Counted from the first letter of the stretch, positions 1 to 8,729 are shown. The stretch is 64,000 nt of DNA from Gordonibacter massiliensis (ex Traore et al. 2017) (GCA_900170005.1 LT827128.1:3034168-3098167); one strand, 5' to 3'. The notes: generated from the sequence alone by a model not told the origin. A program made the numbers and translations.

Positions 1-112
1 ACACGCGCGGCGTGAAGCCCACGCCCTTGGCCTTCATGAAGCGCAGGACTAGGAGCAGGGCGACGAACACGGCCAGGACGGCCGCTACGGGAAGGATGGC
101 ATCGAGGGACAT
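1..112 (-). CDS. Cystine/dicarboxylate-type sodium symporter, N-terminal fragment
   Basis: The first 37 codons of a minus-strand gene that leaves the window at base 1. The peptide starts MSLDAILPVAAV, has one hydrophobic segment at about residues 6-24, and continues RFMKAKGVGFTPRV. The segment after the helix resembles the start of TcyP-type L-cystine and related sodium:dicarboxylate symporters, which continue F-T-x-R-V-F-T-A-L-G. The start is ATG at 112 with a GAGAAAG-like site upstream. The family assignment rests on this short N-terminus only, so substrate is uncertain. Confidence 0.55.
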   Translation of the reverse strand, partial: MSLDAILPVAAVLAVFVALLLVLRFMKAKGVGFTPRV

Positions 113-324
113 GGCGGTTCTGGCTTTCTCGCGCGCGTGGTTTCAGCGGTTGCTGCGAAATAGTATGCGGCCGCATCTGCTGGACGCGGCCGCATGCGGG
201 TGATTTGTCTCTGGTCTGTTGACCAACGCCAACAGGACGGCAACAAGGGCGAGCGGAAACCTTCAAGCGCCTCCGAGGGTGGTGTATCAAAATTCGCCGC
301 AGGGCGCCGCTTAGACGGTCCCGC

Positions 325-407
325 CGTAGGGCAAGGGCTCTGCCCTTGCCGTCGACCTGGGAAAATGTCGTCTTGCCGAGCGGCAAGGGCAGAGCCCTTG
401 CCCTACG
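325..407. repeat. REPIN-like inverted repeat, family B copy 1
   Basis: Two exactly complementary 27-base arms (325-351 and 381-407) flank a 29-base spacer. Each arm is itself a hairpin, GGCAAGGGC-tct-GCCCTTGCC, next to CGTA at the outer end. A second copy lies at 63208-63289. The element fills most of the gap between the symporter start and the dipeptidase stop (113-528); I see no gene in the remainder. It may act as a terminator for the dipeptidase gene. Confidence 0.8.
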
Positions 408-528
408 ACACCAGCGAAGCGGTCCTTTTGGTACAGCCTTGTTCGCGCGTATGCGCGAAAACGCGAACCGCAGCCGCTTTTCCGGCTTCGTCGAAACGGT
501 CGATCGGGGGGATCGCTCCTGCGGCGGC

Positions 529-1956
529 TTACAGGTTCTCGTCCATGTCGAACGACAAGGGGGAATCCTCCGCCTCGGCCATGATCGCGTCTTGCAGCAG
601 CGTGCGCGTGTCGGCCAGCAGCTCGTCCATGAACGCGCGGTTCGCGCCGGTCAGGGCCTCGGTGAGCGCTTCGCCTTTCAAGGGGGTGCAGGCGCGGTCA
701 GTGGCGGCGACGAAGGCGTGGGCTTTCTGGCGGCTGGCCTTCAGGTAGTCCTCCACGCGGCGTGCCACTAGCGGGTAGCGGCTCTCGGCCAGCACGTCCA
801 GCGCGCGCAGCAGCCAGTAGGCGCTCTCGGGATCGGGGCGGCGGGCCTCGCTCTCCCAGGCGGGGTGCGCGGCCGAGGCGTTCGCGAAGAACGGCACGAA
901 CGGCGAGAACGCCGTGGTGGCCAGCGACACCCAGTGGACGCCTGCGCGCTCGGGCGGCAGGTCGGGGCGAATCTGCAGCACATGGCCTTCCTGCGTGCGC
1001 GACAGCGCGATGGCGCGGTAGCGGGTACGGCTGCGCTCGTCGCCGTCCGAGCCCAGCGGGTCGAACGGCGTGCCGTCGAAGTGCGAGGCCAGCAGCTGCG
1101 CCACGTCGTCCACGTCCAAAAGACGGTTCGCGCGGCGGATGAACGGCAGGTCCAAATCCTCGGGCTGCTGCTCGGCCTCGGGTGTGAACAGGCGCTGGCC
1201 GAACCAGACGCGTGGGGCGTTGTAGTGGGTGTCCTGCTGCGAGTACGTGCCGAAGATGCGGCGGAAATCGAACGTGCCGGGACGCGGGTTCAGGTGGTTG
1301 TCTTCCACGAACTTTCGGATGCCCTGCGAAGCCATGAAGTCGGGCGATTCGAAGTCGACCTCCTGGATGGAGATGCGGTTCGCGCACACGGCGTACGCGT
1401 CGTCGGGGATGCGCTGCGCCACCCAGTGGTGTCCGGTGGCCAGCTCCATGTACCACACCTCGTCGGCGTCGGCGAACAGGATGCTGTTGCCTTCAGCCGA
1501 CCCGTGTTTGGCCACGATGGCCGCCACGCGCTCTACGCCCGCGCGCGCCGAGGAGATGAAGGGCAGCACCACGGTGACGAGCGCGTCTTCGGCCAGGCCG
1601 CCTTCCTCCACCAGCGGGTCGTGCGCCAGCACGCGCTCGTTGGCGTAGGTGGATTCGGTGGCGCTCATGGCCACGCCGGCCGCATTGATGCCGGCTTCCT
1701 CGTAGGCGCCCTCGGACTGATCGACGTCGGGCGTGGACGTGTAGCGCAGGCCCGCTCCGTCCAGTTCCATCGTGAATTGGTTGTTGGCCGACACGAACGA
1801 CTCTTTCTTGTGCACCCGCTCGGGCACGACGGTGAAGCGCTTCGGCGCGCAGGCTTCCGCATGGTCCTCGGTGCGGGCGATGAGGGTGGAGCCGTCGAGT
1901 GTGGCCGCCTTCCCCACGAGGACGGATGTGCATGCGCAGTGGGTGAGTCGGGCCAT
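529..1956 (-). CDS. C69-family dipeptidase (PepD-like)
   Basis: A 475-residue Ntn-hydrolase of peptidase family C69, which cleaves dipeptides with broad specificity. The N-terminus reads MARLTHCAC, then TSVLVGKAATLDGST and ARTEDH; Cys9 matches the nucleophile that becomes the mature N-terminus after propeptide removal. Length is normal for the family. The frame stays open upstream to 2700, but the ATG at 1956 has a well-placed GAGGAG site and is where family similarity begins. It appears monocistronic. No signal peptide is visible, so a cytoplasmic enzyme is likely. Confidence 0.85.
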   Translation of the reverse strand: MARLTHCACTSVLVGKAATLDGSTLIARTEDHAEACAPKRFTVVPERVHKKESFVSANNQFTMELDGAGLRYTSTPDVDQSEGAYEEAGINAAGVAMSATESTYANERVLAHDPLVEEGGLAEDALVTVVLPFISSARAGVERVAAIVAKHGSAEGNSILFADADEVWYMELATGHHWVAQRIPDDAYAVCANRISIQEVDFESPDFMASQGIRKFVEDNHLNPRPGTFDFRRIFGTYSQQDTHYNAPRVWFGQRLFTPEAEQQPEDLDLPFIRRANRLLDVDDVAQLLASHFDGTPFDPLGSDGDERSRTRYRAIALSRTQEGHVLQIRPDLPPERAGVHWVSLATTAFSPFVPFFANASAAHPAWESEARRPDPESAYWLLRALDVLAESRYPLVARRVEDYLKASRQKAHAFVAATDRACTPLKGEALTEALTGANRAFMDELLADTRTLLQDAIMAEAEDSPLSFDMDENL

Positions 1957-2187
1957 GAGGGCTCCTCTCGTTCGATGATGCCGATGGTTGACATGGTACC
2001 TCGTGATGGCGCGGGAGTGCGGGATCTCTTTCGCTGGAGGCCTATCGGTTTCGGACTTCGGTGCGCGTTCTGTGCGGATTCGCGTGACAACGATCGCCGG
2101 GCGTGCCGTGCCGAGGGCCGCGTTCGCATCCCGCCGTCCCGCGCGAACGGAAGGTCGGCAGCCTGACGTGCTGTTGCGGCGTGCCGG

Positions 2188-2216
2188 TTGACGGGGCCGG
2201 GGCGGCGCGGTATGCT
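2188..2216 (+). promoter_or_regulatory. Sigma-70-type promoter upstream of MATE gene leader
   Basis: TTGACG at 2188-2193 and TATGCT at 2211-2216 are separated by exactly 17 bases. The predicted transcription start is near 2223, about 310 bases before the MATE start codon. Confidence 0.6.
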
Positions 2217-2222
2217 GGGCGG

Positions 2223-2394
2223 CGTTTTCGTACACCCCTTTGGAGGACTCGTGATACTTTGCAGGGCTGCGGCTCCGCGCGTGATCGCCGATGAAGCATC
2301 GCACGGAGCAGGGACGAGCATAGTCATCGGCATCGGAAGGCGCGCCGCCTAGAGGCCCGTCGTCTTCGTCGATGCCGGAACGCCGAACTCGCAA
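2223..2394 (+). ncRNA. Structured leader or small RNA, unknown class
   Basis: This stretch lies between a good promoter and an intrinsic terminator and holds no convincing ORF. Nested helices can be drawn: 2248-2252 with 2314-2318 (CTCGT/ACGAG), 2272-2277 with 2304-2309 (GCTCCG/CGGAGC), and 2289-2293 with 2297-2301 (CGATG/CATCG, loop AAG). I compared it by memory with guanidine, TPP, FMN, SAM, ZTP and cobalamin riboswitches and could not match any. It could be a riboswitch attenuating the exporter gene or a free-standing RNA. The whole gap 1957-2533 has no gene. Confidence 0.4.
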
Positions 2395-2430
2395 GCGCCG
2401 CAGGTGATGATTCATCTGCGGCGCTTTTTT
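2395..2430 (+). terminator. Intrinsic terminator before MATE gene
   Basis: GCGCCGCAG at 2395-2403 pairs perfectly with CTGCGGCGC at 2416-2424 and is followed by six T residues. It ends 103 bases before the MATE start and would terminate or attenuate the leader transcript. Confidence 0.8.
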
Positions 2431-2533
2431 GCGCGCTGGCTCGCGGACCCGTTGACGATGCGTCGTTGCGGGGAGTATCCGCCGAGGCTCGGCGCGCGTT
2501 CCTTGTCCCGCATTCCGAGATCCAAAGAGGTGC

Positions 2534-4030
2534 ATGGTGTCTACTTCCGTTTCGTTTTCCGAGGGGCCGCTGTTCCGGCAGCTGCTCTCGTTCGCTTTGC
2601 CGCTTATGGCGGTGAATCTTCTGCAGTACGTGTACCAAGCGGTCGACATGGTGGTGGTCGGCCAGGTGGTTGGCGATGTGGGGCTGGTGTCCATCAGCAA
2701 CGCGACGAACGCCGCCTTTCTGGTGAACGCATTCGTTATCGGGCTGACCGCCGGGGGCGGCGTGGTGGTGGCGCGGGCCGTGGGTGCGCGCGACGCGTTC
2801 GCGCGGCGGCGCGCCTATGCGGCCACGCTCGCGGTGGCGCTGTTGGCGTCGGCCGCCATCGCGGCGGCCGGCATGCTGTTGGCGCGGCCGGCCTTCACGG
2901 CGAACGCGGTGCCCGCCGCTGCGCTCGACGATGCCGTAGCCTATACGGTGGTCATGTGCTGCGGTGCCGTGGGTCCGTTCCTGATGAATGCCGCCGCGGC
3001 GTTTTTGAAGGCGCAGGGCGATGCGTGGACGCCGCTTGTGCTGGTGGGCGCGGCGGCCTTCGTGAACGTGGCGCTCGACTTGGCGCTGGTGGGGCCGGCA
3101 GGCCTCGGCGTGGTGGGGGCCGCGTTCGCCACGGTGTCGGCGCAAGGACTCGCCGCCGTGCTGGCGCTCGCGTTCGTGTGGCGGCGCTATCCCGAGGTGC
3201 GGCCGTTCGGCCGGGGCGGAGCTGCGCCGGGGCAAGGTCGCGGTCGCGGCGGAGCGCTGGAGGACGGCCGGCGCCAAGGTCGTGACGGTGCGCCGCTCGG
3301 CCGAGCCGGCCGCCGCGCGCCCGGGTTGGGCGCCGCTGTGCTGGCGGTTCTGCGCGTGGGCGTTCCGTCGGCCGTGCAGATGGCGGTGGTGAACCTGTCG
3401 TACGCGCTGGTCACGGGCTTGCTCAACCGCTACGGCGCCGACGTGGCCGCAGCTGCCGGGGTGGGGCTGCAGATCAGCACCATCGCGGGGCTTCCGTGCT
3501 GGGCCATCGGCCAGGCCATCACCACGGCCGCCGCGCAGAACGCCGGGGCGGGCGAGCTGCGCCGCGCGCGCGACGTGGTGCGGCTGGGCGCCGCGCTCAA
3601 CATCGGCGTCACGTTGAGCATCCAGGTGCTCATTCAACTGCTGGCTCCGGCCATCGTGGCGCTGTACGGCCTGACCGAGCCGGCGACGCTCGACGTGGCC
3701 GTGCTCTACCTGCGCATCACGTGCAGCGTGAACGGGCTGTTCTACGCCGCCATGTACAGCTTCGACTCGTTCGCGCTCGGCGCCGGCTCGCCGCGGCTCG
3801 TGCTGGCCAACTCCCTCATCGACGCGTTCGCCGTGCGCTTCGGCCTGGCGTTCCTGCTGAGCGGCGTGCTTGGCGCGGGCTACGTGGGCATCTTCGTCGC
3901 GCAGGCGGCCTCGCCCGTCATCCCGGCGATCATCGGCGGCGCGTATGTGCGCCACTGGTCGCGCTCGCGCGGGGTGGGGCGGGCGCGAGCGGCTCGGGCG
4001 GGCGCCATTGGAGAGCGCGCTGCCCGATGA
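2534..4030 (+). CDS. MATE-family multidrug/metabolite exporter
   Basis: A 498-residue polytopic membrane protein of the MATE family, which extrudes organic cations in exchange for Na+ or H+. The N-terminal part, PLFRQLLSFALPLMAVNLLQ and then YQAVDMVVVGQVVGDVG, is typical, with about twelve hydrophobic segments in two six-helix halves. Between the halves (about residues 223-260) is an unusual Gly/Arg-rich linker with GRGGAAPGQGRGRGG. The AAAGAGG site at 2524-2530 sits only 3 bases from this ATG, so the GTG at 2537 (6-base spacing) could be the real start. Expression may be attenuated by the upstream leader and terminator. Confidence 0.9.
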   Translation: MVSTSVSFSEGPLFRQLLSFALPLMAVNLLQYVYQAVDMVVVGQVVGDVGLVSISNATNAAFLVNAFVIGLTAGGGVVVARAVGARDAFARRRAYAATLAVALLASAAIAAAGMLLARPAFTANAVPAAALDDAVAYTVVMCCGAVGPFLMNAAAAFLKAQGDAWTPLVLVGAAAFVNVALDLALVGPAGLGVVGAAFATVSAQGLAAVLALAFVWRRYPEVRPFGRGGAAPGQGRGRGGALEDGRRQGRDGAPLGRAGRRAPGLGAAVLAVLRVGVPSAVQMAVVNLSYALVTGLLNRYGADVAAAAGVGLQISTIAGLPCWAIGQAITTAAAQNAGAGELRRARDVVRLGAALNIGVTLSIQVLIQLLAPAIVALYGLTEPATLDVAVLYLRITCSVNGLFYAAMYSFDSFALGAGSPRLVLANSLIDAFAVRFGLAFLLSGVLGAGYVGIFVAQAASPVIPAIIGGAYVRHWSRSRGVGRARAARAGAIGERAAR

Positions 4031-4031
4031 C

Positions 4032-4083
4032 GAGCCCCGGCCGTCCTTGCCGGCGAGGCCGGAAGGGCGGCCGGGACGGGCTC
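4032..4083. terminator. Long imperfect hairpin between convergent genes
   Basis: GAGCCC at 4032-4037 can pair with GGGCTC at 4078-4083, enclosing GGCCG/CGGCC and GCCGGC/GCCGG helices. It lies between the convergent MATE and nitroreductase genes. There is no clear T tract, so its action as a bidirectional terminator is inferred from position. Confidence 0.35.
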
Positions 4084-4151
4084 CTCCTCAACGGGACGGG
4101 CTCCTCCCAAGAGGGAGTCTCGCTCTCTGCCGTTCCTTGTTCGTGCCCCTG

Positions 4152-4664
4152 CTACGCCGTCGTCACCAGCTCGCTTGCGGGGATCCGCTCGACGGTGTGG
4201 CGGTCGGGGCTCTTCGGCTCGCAGGCGGCGTGGCCCACGGCCAGGATGTTCACCGGCACGAGCGATTCCGGCAGATCGAACTCCGCACGCACGATGGCGG
4301 GGTCGAAATGGCATATCCACACGCTTCCCAAGCCCAGGTCGGTGGCGGCCAGCATCATATGGTCGGTGAGGATGGAGGCGTCGATGTCGACGGTGCGCAT
4401 CCCGTCGATCGGGCGCCGCCAGGCCTGCTCGCGGTCGGCGCACACGACGAACGCGAGCGGCGCGCCGTGCAGGTTGGCCGCCCGGCCCAGCTTCGCGAGC
4501 CCCTCCTCGCTGGACACCTGCACGATGCGGACCGGTTGGCGGTTCGCGGCGGTCGGCGCGACGCGGGCGGCTTCGACGATGGTGTCGATGCTCTCCTGAT
4601 CGACGGGATCGGGTCGATAGGTGCGGATCGAGCAGCGTTTTTTGGCAAGGTCGAGAAACGTCAT
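4152..4664 (-). CDS. Nitroreductase-family flavoprotein
   Basis: A 170-residue FMN-dependent oxidoreductase of the nitroreductase superfamily. The N-terminal FMN phosphate-binding signature R-C-S-I-R-T-Y is visible at about residues 10-16, then AARVAPTAANRQP, then the later motif AATDLGLGSVWIC. Such enzymes reduce nitro groups, quinones or flavin-like substrates with NAD(P)H; the substrate here cannot be told. Short length fits the compact clade. ATG at 4664 has AGGAG seven bases upstream. It is divergent from an HxlR regulator, a pairing commonly seen for redox-inducible nitroreductases. Confidence 0.85.
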   Translation of the reverse strand: MTFLDLAKKRCSIRTYRPDPVDQESIDTIVEAARVAPTAANRQPVRIVQVSSEEGLAKLGRAANLHGAPLAFVVCADREQAWRRPIDGMRTVDIDASILTDHMMLAATDLGLGSVWICHFDPAIVRAEFDLPESLVPVNILAVGHAACEPKSPDRHTVERIPASELVTTA

Positions 4665-4717
4665 GAGATGCTCCTGTTCTCTTTGGTCGGAAAGGCCGGC
4701 TTCGTTCTCAATCCATG

Positions 4718-4768
4718 CTACTCGCTAGTATCTTTCAGGCAAGTAGGCACTTTTTCGGAATATACTAT
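4718..4768. promoter_or_regulatory. Putative HxlR operator/promoter region
   Basis: The AT-rich centre of the divergent gap 4665-4956 carries TAGTAT (4726-4731) and ATACTA (4762-4767) as an inverted pair, GCTACT (4718-4723) opposite AAGTAGGC (4741-4748), and a TATACT -10 candidate at 4761-4766. It is the obvious place for HxlR control of both genes. Site boundaries are a guess. Confidence 0.35.
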
Positions 4769-4956
4769 CCAAAAGGAAAGCAAGGGGATCGACTGCGCCT
4801 CCGGTCAACCGTGCGGCGAACGCTCGCAAACGAACCGCTCGGCCGGAGCCTCCGCATGCGGAAGGGGTCGCCAACGCGCGCATGGAAAAGCGGCCGAAGT
4901 GCCCCGCATTTGGAAGAAGGCGCGAACGCTCCGCGCATAAGGAAAGGAAGCCGTGC

Positions 4957-5298
4957 ATGAAAACCTGTCCGAGCGCCTACCATTGTCCCGTCGAAGCTAC
5001 CATCGACATCGTGGGCGGCAAGCACAAGGTGCTCATCCTGTGGCATTTGAGCAAGCACGGCGTGCTGCGGTTCGGCGAGCTGCAGCGCCTTATGACGCAG
5101 GCCACGCCCAAGATGCTCACCCAGCAACTGCGCGAGCTCGAGGCCGACGGCATGGTGCATCGCGAGCTGTACCACCAGGTGCCGCCCAAAACGGAGTACT
5201 CGCTCACCGAGCGTGGGAGCAGTTTCGTGCCCATTCTCAACGAGATGTGCGCGTGGGGGAAGGACGTGCTCGCCGAGGCGGGCGCGTCGGAGTTCTAG
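4957..5298 (+). CDS. HxlR-family transcriptional regulator
   Basis: A 113-residue winged-helix regulator of the HxlR/YodB family. The N-terminal CPSAYHCPVEATIDIVGGKHK contains the Cys just before the domain that is often redox-sensing in this family, followed by WHLSKHGVLRFGELQR and TPKMLTQQLRELEADG as the recognition part. An in-frame extension upstream to 4882 is possible, but ATG 4957 has an AAGGAAAGGAAG site and matches family length. Divergent to the nitroreductase gene, its probable target. Confidence 0.88.
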   Translation: MKTCPSAYHCPVEATIDIVGGKHKVLILWHLSKHGVLRFGELQRLMTQATPKMLTQQLRELEADGMVHRELYHQVPPKTEYSLTERGSSFVPILNEMCAWGKDVLAEAGASEF

Positions 5299-5406
5299 CG
5301 CGCGGCGTTTGCTCGGTAGCGGGCGATTGCTGGCGCCGCGCCGCGGCCGTGGCGGCAAGCCAGCCGCTTCGACGACGAGCGACGCCGAAGCGTTCGCCGC
5401 CGCCCG

Positions 5407-5961
5407 CTACGCTTTCGGCTTCTTGCGCAGCCTGAGGTCGATGCCCCGCTCGGTGGCCAAACCCTTGAGCGTGTCGGCCGCGAAGGCGGCGCGCTCCCTG
5501 AGCGGCACGGCATCGTCGACGGCCACGGGCTCGATGCGCTCCATGGCGCGCCGCACGTCATCGAGTTCGAGCAGGTTCGCAGCCTGACAGAACAGCGTCT
5601 TGCGACGGCCGTCGTTGCACCGGTCCAGCAACAGGGCCAGGGCCGCCGCCTTCTCCCGCTGCTCGGCGCGATAGGCGTCCAGCCCGTCGCGCTGCGCCCG
5701 TTCGAGATTCTCCATCTGGTTGCGATGGGTGACGAACAGGTCGTACTCGCTGATGCCGTCGTAGTGGGCGCAGGGAAACTCGGCGCACTGGAAGCAGTAT
5801 TCGACGCCCGGCTTTTCCCGCGCGCACCGCGCGATGGCGCAGCCTTGGTTTCCGGCACCGCCTCCGCAGCCGGGGCAGTATCCTCCCACGCGCATCGAGC
5901 ACAGCCCGCAGTTCAGCCCGCAGAGGGAGAGCAAGAGGTCGCCGCGCTCGAAGCCTTTCAT
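5407..5961 (-). CDS. DUF3795 Cys-rich protein
   Basis: A 184-residue soluble protein whose first half is packed with cysteines: LCGLNCGLCS, GYCPGCGGG, QGCAIARC, EYCFQCAEFPCAHYDG. This pattern is that of DUF3795 proteins, likely metal or Fe-S binding, of unknown role. The C-terminal half is Ala/Arg-rich and helical. ATG at 5961 has a GGAAGGCGG site; a GTG 33 bases upstream is possible but less supported. It is convergent with the HxlR gene. Confidence 0.75.
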   Translation of the reverse strand: MKGFERGDLLLSLCGLNCGLCSMRVGGYCPGCGGGAGNQGCAIARCAREKPGVEYCFQCAEFPCAHYDGISEYDLFVTHRNQMENLERAQRDGLDAYRAEQREKAAALALLLDRCNDGRRKTLFCQAANLLELDDVRRAMERIEPVAVDDAVPLRERAAFAADTLKGLATERGIDLRLRKKPKA

Positions 5962-6165
5962 GGAACCGCCTTCCGTTGTCGCACGTGTGCTCAAAAAAGG
6001 TGTGGGCTTTGATTATGGCAGGGCGCTCTCTGGCATGCGGGCAGGGCGATGACGCGCGTGCGGCGTTTTCGGCACGCGGCCGCATGCGCTCGTGCTAGGA
6101 GGTCGAGGCGCTTCGGCGACGCGAGGGCTGGGCGCGCTTTCGCTGAGCGTTGTGCGCGGCGGACG

Positions 6166-6549
6166 CTACAGGCCGGCTATTTCCCGTTGCAGCTTCTTCG
6201 TCAACTTGGCGAACACGAGGCTGTACGAGTGGTCGCACAGCTCGCGCAGCAGGTCTTCGGGCACGGCCCCGTCCAGATCGACGGAGATCCAGCAGCGCTT
6301 GTCGGCGTAGAAGCCGGGCAGGATGTCGCCGGGCCAGTCGGCACGCAGCCGCTCGCTCCACACAGGATCGCATTTCAGCGACACCAGGTTGAGGCCCGCG
6401 TACTCGCGGTGCTGCTCGCCGGGCTGCATAGTCGCCGCGAACATCTTGCCGCCCACCTGGTAGCGCCACCATTCCCACTCCACCTTGTAGTCCTTGGTCG
6501 CGCCGGGCTTGCTCAGCAGGTATTCGTCCAGCCAATCGTGCATGATCAT
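6166..6549 (-). CDS. MmcQ/YjbR-family protein
   Basis: A 127-residue protein with the MmcQ/YjbR (CyaY-like double-wing) pattern: VGGKMFAATM, LNLVSLKCDP, then ILPGFYADKRCWISVDLDGAVPED and a C-terminal HSYSLVFAKLTKK. Family members are proposed DNA-binding or single-stranded-nucleic-acid proteins but function is not established. ATG at 6549 has GGAAGGAGC and overlaps the upstream stop codon (ATGA), so it is translationally coupled to the preceding membrane protease gene. Confidence 0.85.
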   Translation of the reverse strand: MIMHDWLDEYLLSKPGATKDYKVEWEWWRYQVGGKMFAATMQPGEQHREYAGLNLVSLKCDPVWSERLRADWPGDILPGFYADKRCWISVDLDGAVPEDLLRELCDHSYSLVFAKLTKKLQREIAGL

Positions 6550-7775
6550 ACGGGTGCTCCTTCCTCGGTTGCGTGCGTGCCGATTCCGTGCGCTTTGTTC
6601 ATGCGGGCGGCGGTCTCGCACTCAGCGCGCTCGCTAAAACGGGCGGCAGCGGCGTCCATCAGCTCCCGCTCGCCTTTTATCTCGCTTGGGTAGGGGTGGC
6701 GCGTCGCCATGCGGTCGAATTCCTCGCGGACGCGTCGGGCTTCCTCTTCGTCGCCTTCGGCCAGAAGCGCCAGAGCGTGGCGCGTGCGCAGCACGGACGG
6801 GTAGTTCTTCATGGCCTTCATGAGCTTGCGGGCGTCGGCGTCCAAGATGCGCTCCGCCTCCTGCGTCCCTTTCCCAGCCATGAGCTCGCAGTACGCGAGG
6901 TCGATCTTCAGCAGCGAGCGATGCAAGCCGAGCATGCCGGTCTCGCCTTCCAGCAGGTCGCAGATGGCCTCGGCGGCCTCGGCGATGCGCCCTTCGTCCA
7001 GAAACCGGCTGCAGGCGACGACGGCCACGGAGGCCACGAGGGGGTTGCGCAGCTGCTCGGGCTCGGCGGGCGCGGCAAACCACGCGGCGGGCATGTCCTT
7101 CGTCCGCACGTCGTCCGCCTGAGCCTCGCTGATCTTCAGTATGGTCCAGAATGCCCGCAGCGCCTCGTGACCCTCGCCTGCCGCTCGTAGGTTCTTGCCG
7201 TCGTTGTTCACGCCGCTCACGGTGAGCGGTAGGCCGTTCGTCAACGCGAACGCGAGCCCGATGATGGCGACGAACGCGAAGAAAGCGGTGCCGAGCCCCT
7301 TCGGCAGCAGGAAGGCCGGCACGGCGGCGGCCAGGCCGACGAGCACGTTCGCCAGCGCGCCGCCCAGGTTGTAGAGCCGGTAGGGGATGCGTCCGTTCAC
7401 AAGGTCGGGCGGCGCCATAAGGCACTGGCCGCCCGTCCCCTGCACGGAGAACCGCCTGAAGCGCAGGCGGCCGTCCTGCTGGACCAGCATGAGGCTGCCC
7501 ACGCGAAACGAGCGGAACCGGTAGCCGGTGGTCAGCCCGAACACGAGGTGCCCCGCCTCGTGGACGATGATTTGCAGGAAGTAGGCCGCCACCAGAAGCA
7601 CGACGAGCGCCACGATCCATGCGGCAGTGCCCAGGGGATCGGCATCAGGGCCCTCCGCACCGCGAGTCAAGTGGCCCGCAAGGTAGCCGACTGCCGCGCC
7701 GAACACCATGAACAGCGCGACGATCAGCGCTTTCGTCGCCAGGCCCCGCTTCTGCGCGCTTTTCTTGCCGGACAC
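6546..7775 (-). CDS. M50-like membrane metalloprotease
   Basis: A 409-residue membrane protein. A first membrane segment (about residues 14-34) is followed by a second that ends in IIVHEAGHLVFG, the HExxH zinc motif of site-2-protease-like M50 enzymes. Two or three more hydrophobic segments lead to GVNNDGKNL, which may supply the third ligand (family motif N-x-x-P-x4-DG, here degenerate). The last 200 residues form a soluble helical repeat-like domain. GTG at 7775 is chosen for its AAAGG site; in-frame starts exist up to 7835. Forms a two-gene operon with the MmcQ gene and is divergent from the TetR gene. Confidence 0.7.
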   Translation of the reverse strand: MSGKKSAQKRGLATKALIVALFMVFGAAVGYLAGHLTRGAEGPDADPLGTAAWIVALVVLLVAAYFLQIIVHEAGHLVFGLTTGYRFRSFRVGSLMLVQQDGRLRFRRFSVQGTGGQCLMAPPDLVNGRIPYRLYNLGGALANVLVGLAAAVPAFLLPKGLGTAFFAFVAIIGLAFALTNGLPLTVSGVNNDGKNLRAAGEGHEALRAFWTILKISEAQADDVRTKDMPAAWFAAPAEPEQLRNPLVASVAVVACSRFLDEGRIAEAAEAICDLLEGETGMLGLHRSLLKIDLAYCELMAGKGTQEAERILDADARKLMKAMKNYPSVLRTRHALALLAEGDEEEARRVREEFDRMATRHPYPSEIKGERELMDAAAARFSERAECETAARMNKAHGIGTHATEEGAPV

Positions 7776-7846
7776 GCCCCTGCCTTTCTCGATTGCTCTC
7801 ACCGAAGTACCGTCACAGTATCTCATATCGCTCACGGAATCGTCCC

Positions 7847-7894
7847 TTGCCCCGCGACGCTGCGTAGCGTATGATACATACCGTTAGTATGTAT
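7847..7894 (+). promoter_or_regulatory. TetR gene promoter with palindromic operator
   Basis: TTGCCC (7847-7852), 17 bases, TATGAT (7870-7875) form a promoter. A perfect inverted repeat overlaps the -10 and start point: ATACATAC (7874-7881), CGTTA, GTATGTAT (7887-7894). This is a textbook autorepression layout, and the site also lies within the gap upstream of the divergent protease gene. Confidence 0.7.
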
Positions 7895-8009
7895 AGAGCG
7901 TCTTCGCCGCGCGTTGGGAGCGGGCGGCAGGTCGTCAGCCTGTGCTGCGCACCGGCTGGGGCGCTTCATCTGGACCATGTGTTTGTTCGTCTACCCGAGA
8001 GGAGGGCCC

Positions 8010-8687
8010 GTGGCGCGCAACAAGCATCCCGAGGAGACGGTGGGTCGCATCCTCGACGTGGCCATGCGCCTGTTCGTGGAGAAGGGGTTCGAGCACACCA
8101 CCATTCAGGACATCGTCGACAACTTGAACGTGACGAAAGGCGCGGTGTACCATCACTTCAAATCGAAGGAGGACATCCTCGACGCGGCCATCGAACGCGA
8201 GAGCGCGCCTCTCATGAAGGAGCTGGTGGCCATTCGCGACGACCCGCGCATGACCGGCCTCGAGAAGATGCAGGCCTTGTTCGAGGCCTCGATGGACGGT
8301 CCGCAGCTGCCCTTGAGCGCCGAGGTGGCCGTCGAGCCCGACCCGGTGAAGAACAGCCGTTTTCTGGGTATGCAGTACCGGTCTATCATCGAGGAAGTGG
8401 CTCCGGGGTTCGTAGAGCCCATCATCCGGCAGGGGATGGAGGACGGCACCATCCGCACCGAGCATCCGCGCGAGATGGCCGAGGTCGTGCTCATACTGGC
8501 GAACCTGTGGGTGAGCCCGATGTTTCGCATGACCGATGCCGACCAGCTGCGTCGCCGCATGGACTACTACGTGGAGCTGCTGCACCTCATGGGCCTGAAC
8601 GTCAAGCCCGGACGCATCACCGGCATGCTCGAGGACTTCCGCAGCGGTTACGAGCAGAAGCTGCAGGAGAGGGGAGGGCGCGCATGA
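8010..8687 (+). CDS. TetR-family transcriptional repressor
   Basis: A 225-residue TetR regulator. The N-terminal helix-turn-helix is clear: RLFVEKGFEHTTIQDIVDN followed by NVTKGAVYHHFKSKEDI at about residues 18-54. The ligand-binding C-terminal part is divergent, as usual. GTG at 8010 with GAGAGGAGG fits family length better than the in-frame start at 7914. Sites resembling its operator lie before its own gene and before the MFS gene, so it likely represses both. Confidence 0.88.
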   Translation: MARNKHPEETVGRILDVAMRLFVEKGFEHTTIQDIVDNLNVTKGAVYHHFKSKEDILDAAIERESAPLMKELVAIRDDPRMTGLEKMQALFEASMDGPQLPLSAEVAVEPDPVKNSRFLGMQYRSIIEEVAPGFVEPIIRQGMEDGTIRTEHPREMAEVVLILANLWVSPMFRMTDADQLRRRMDYYVELLHLMGLNVKPGRITGMLEDFRSGYEQKLQERGGRA

Positions 8688-8729
8688 CCCGATGATCGCG
8701 ACATCCCGCCTGCGGCGCTCCGTGCCAGA

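Noticed and set aside
2324-3955. 543-codon open frame antisense to the MATE gene
   Set aside because: Low-complexity His/Arg/Gln-rich shadow; the plus-strand frame is a clear transporter.
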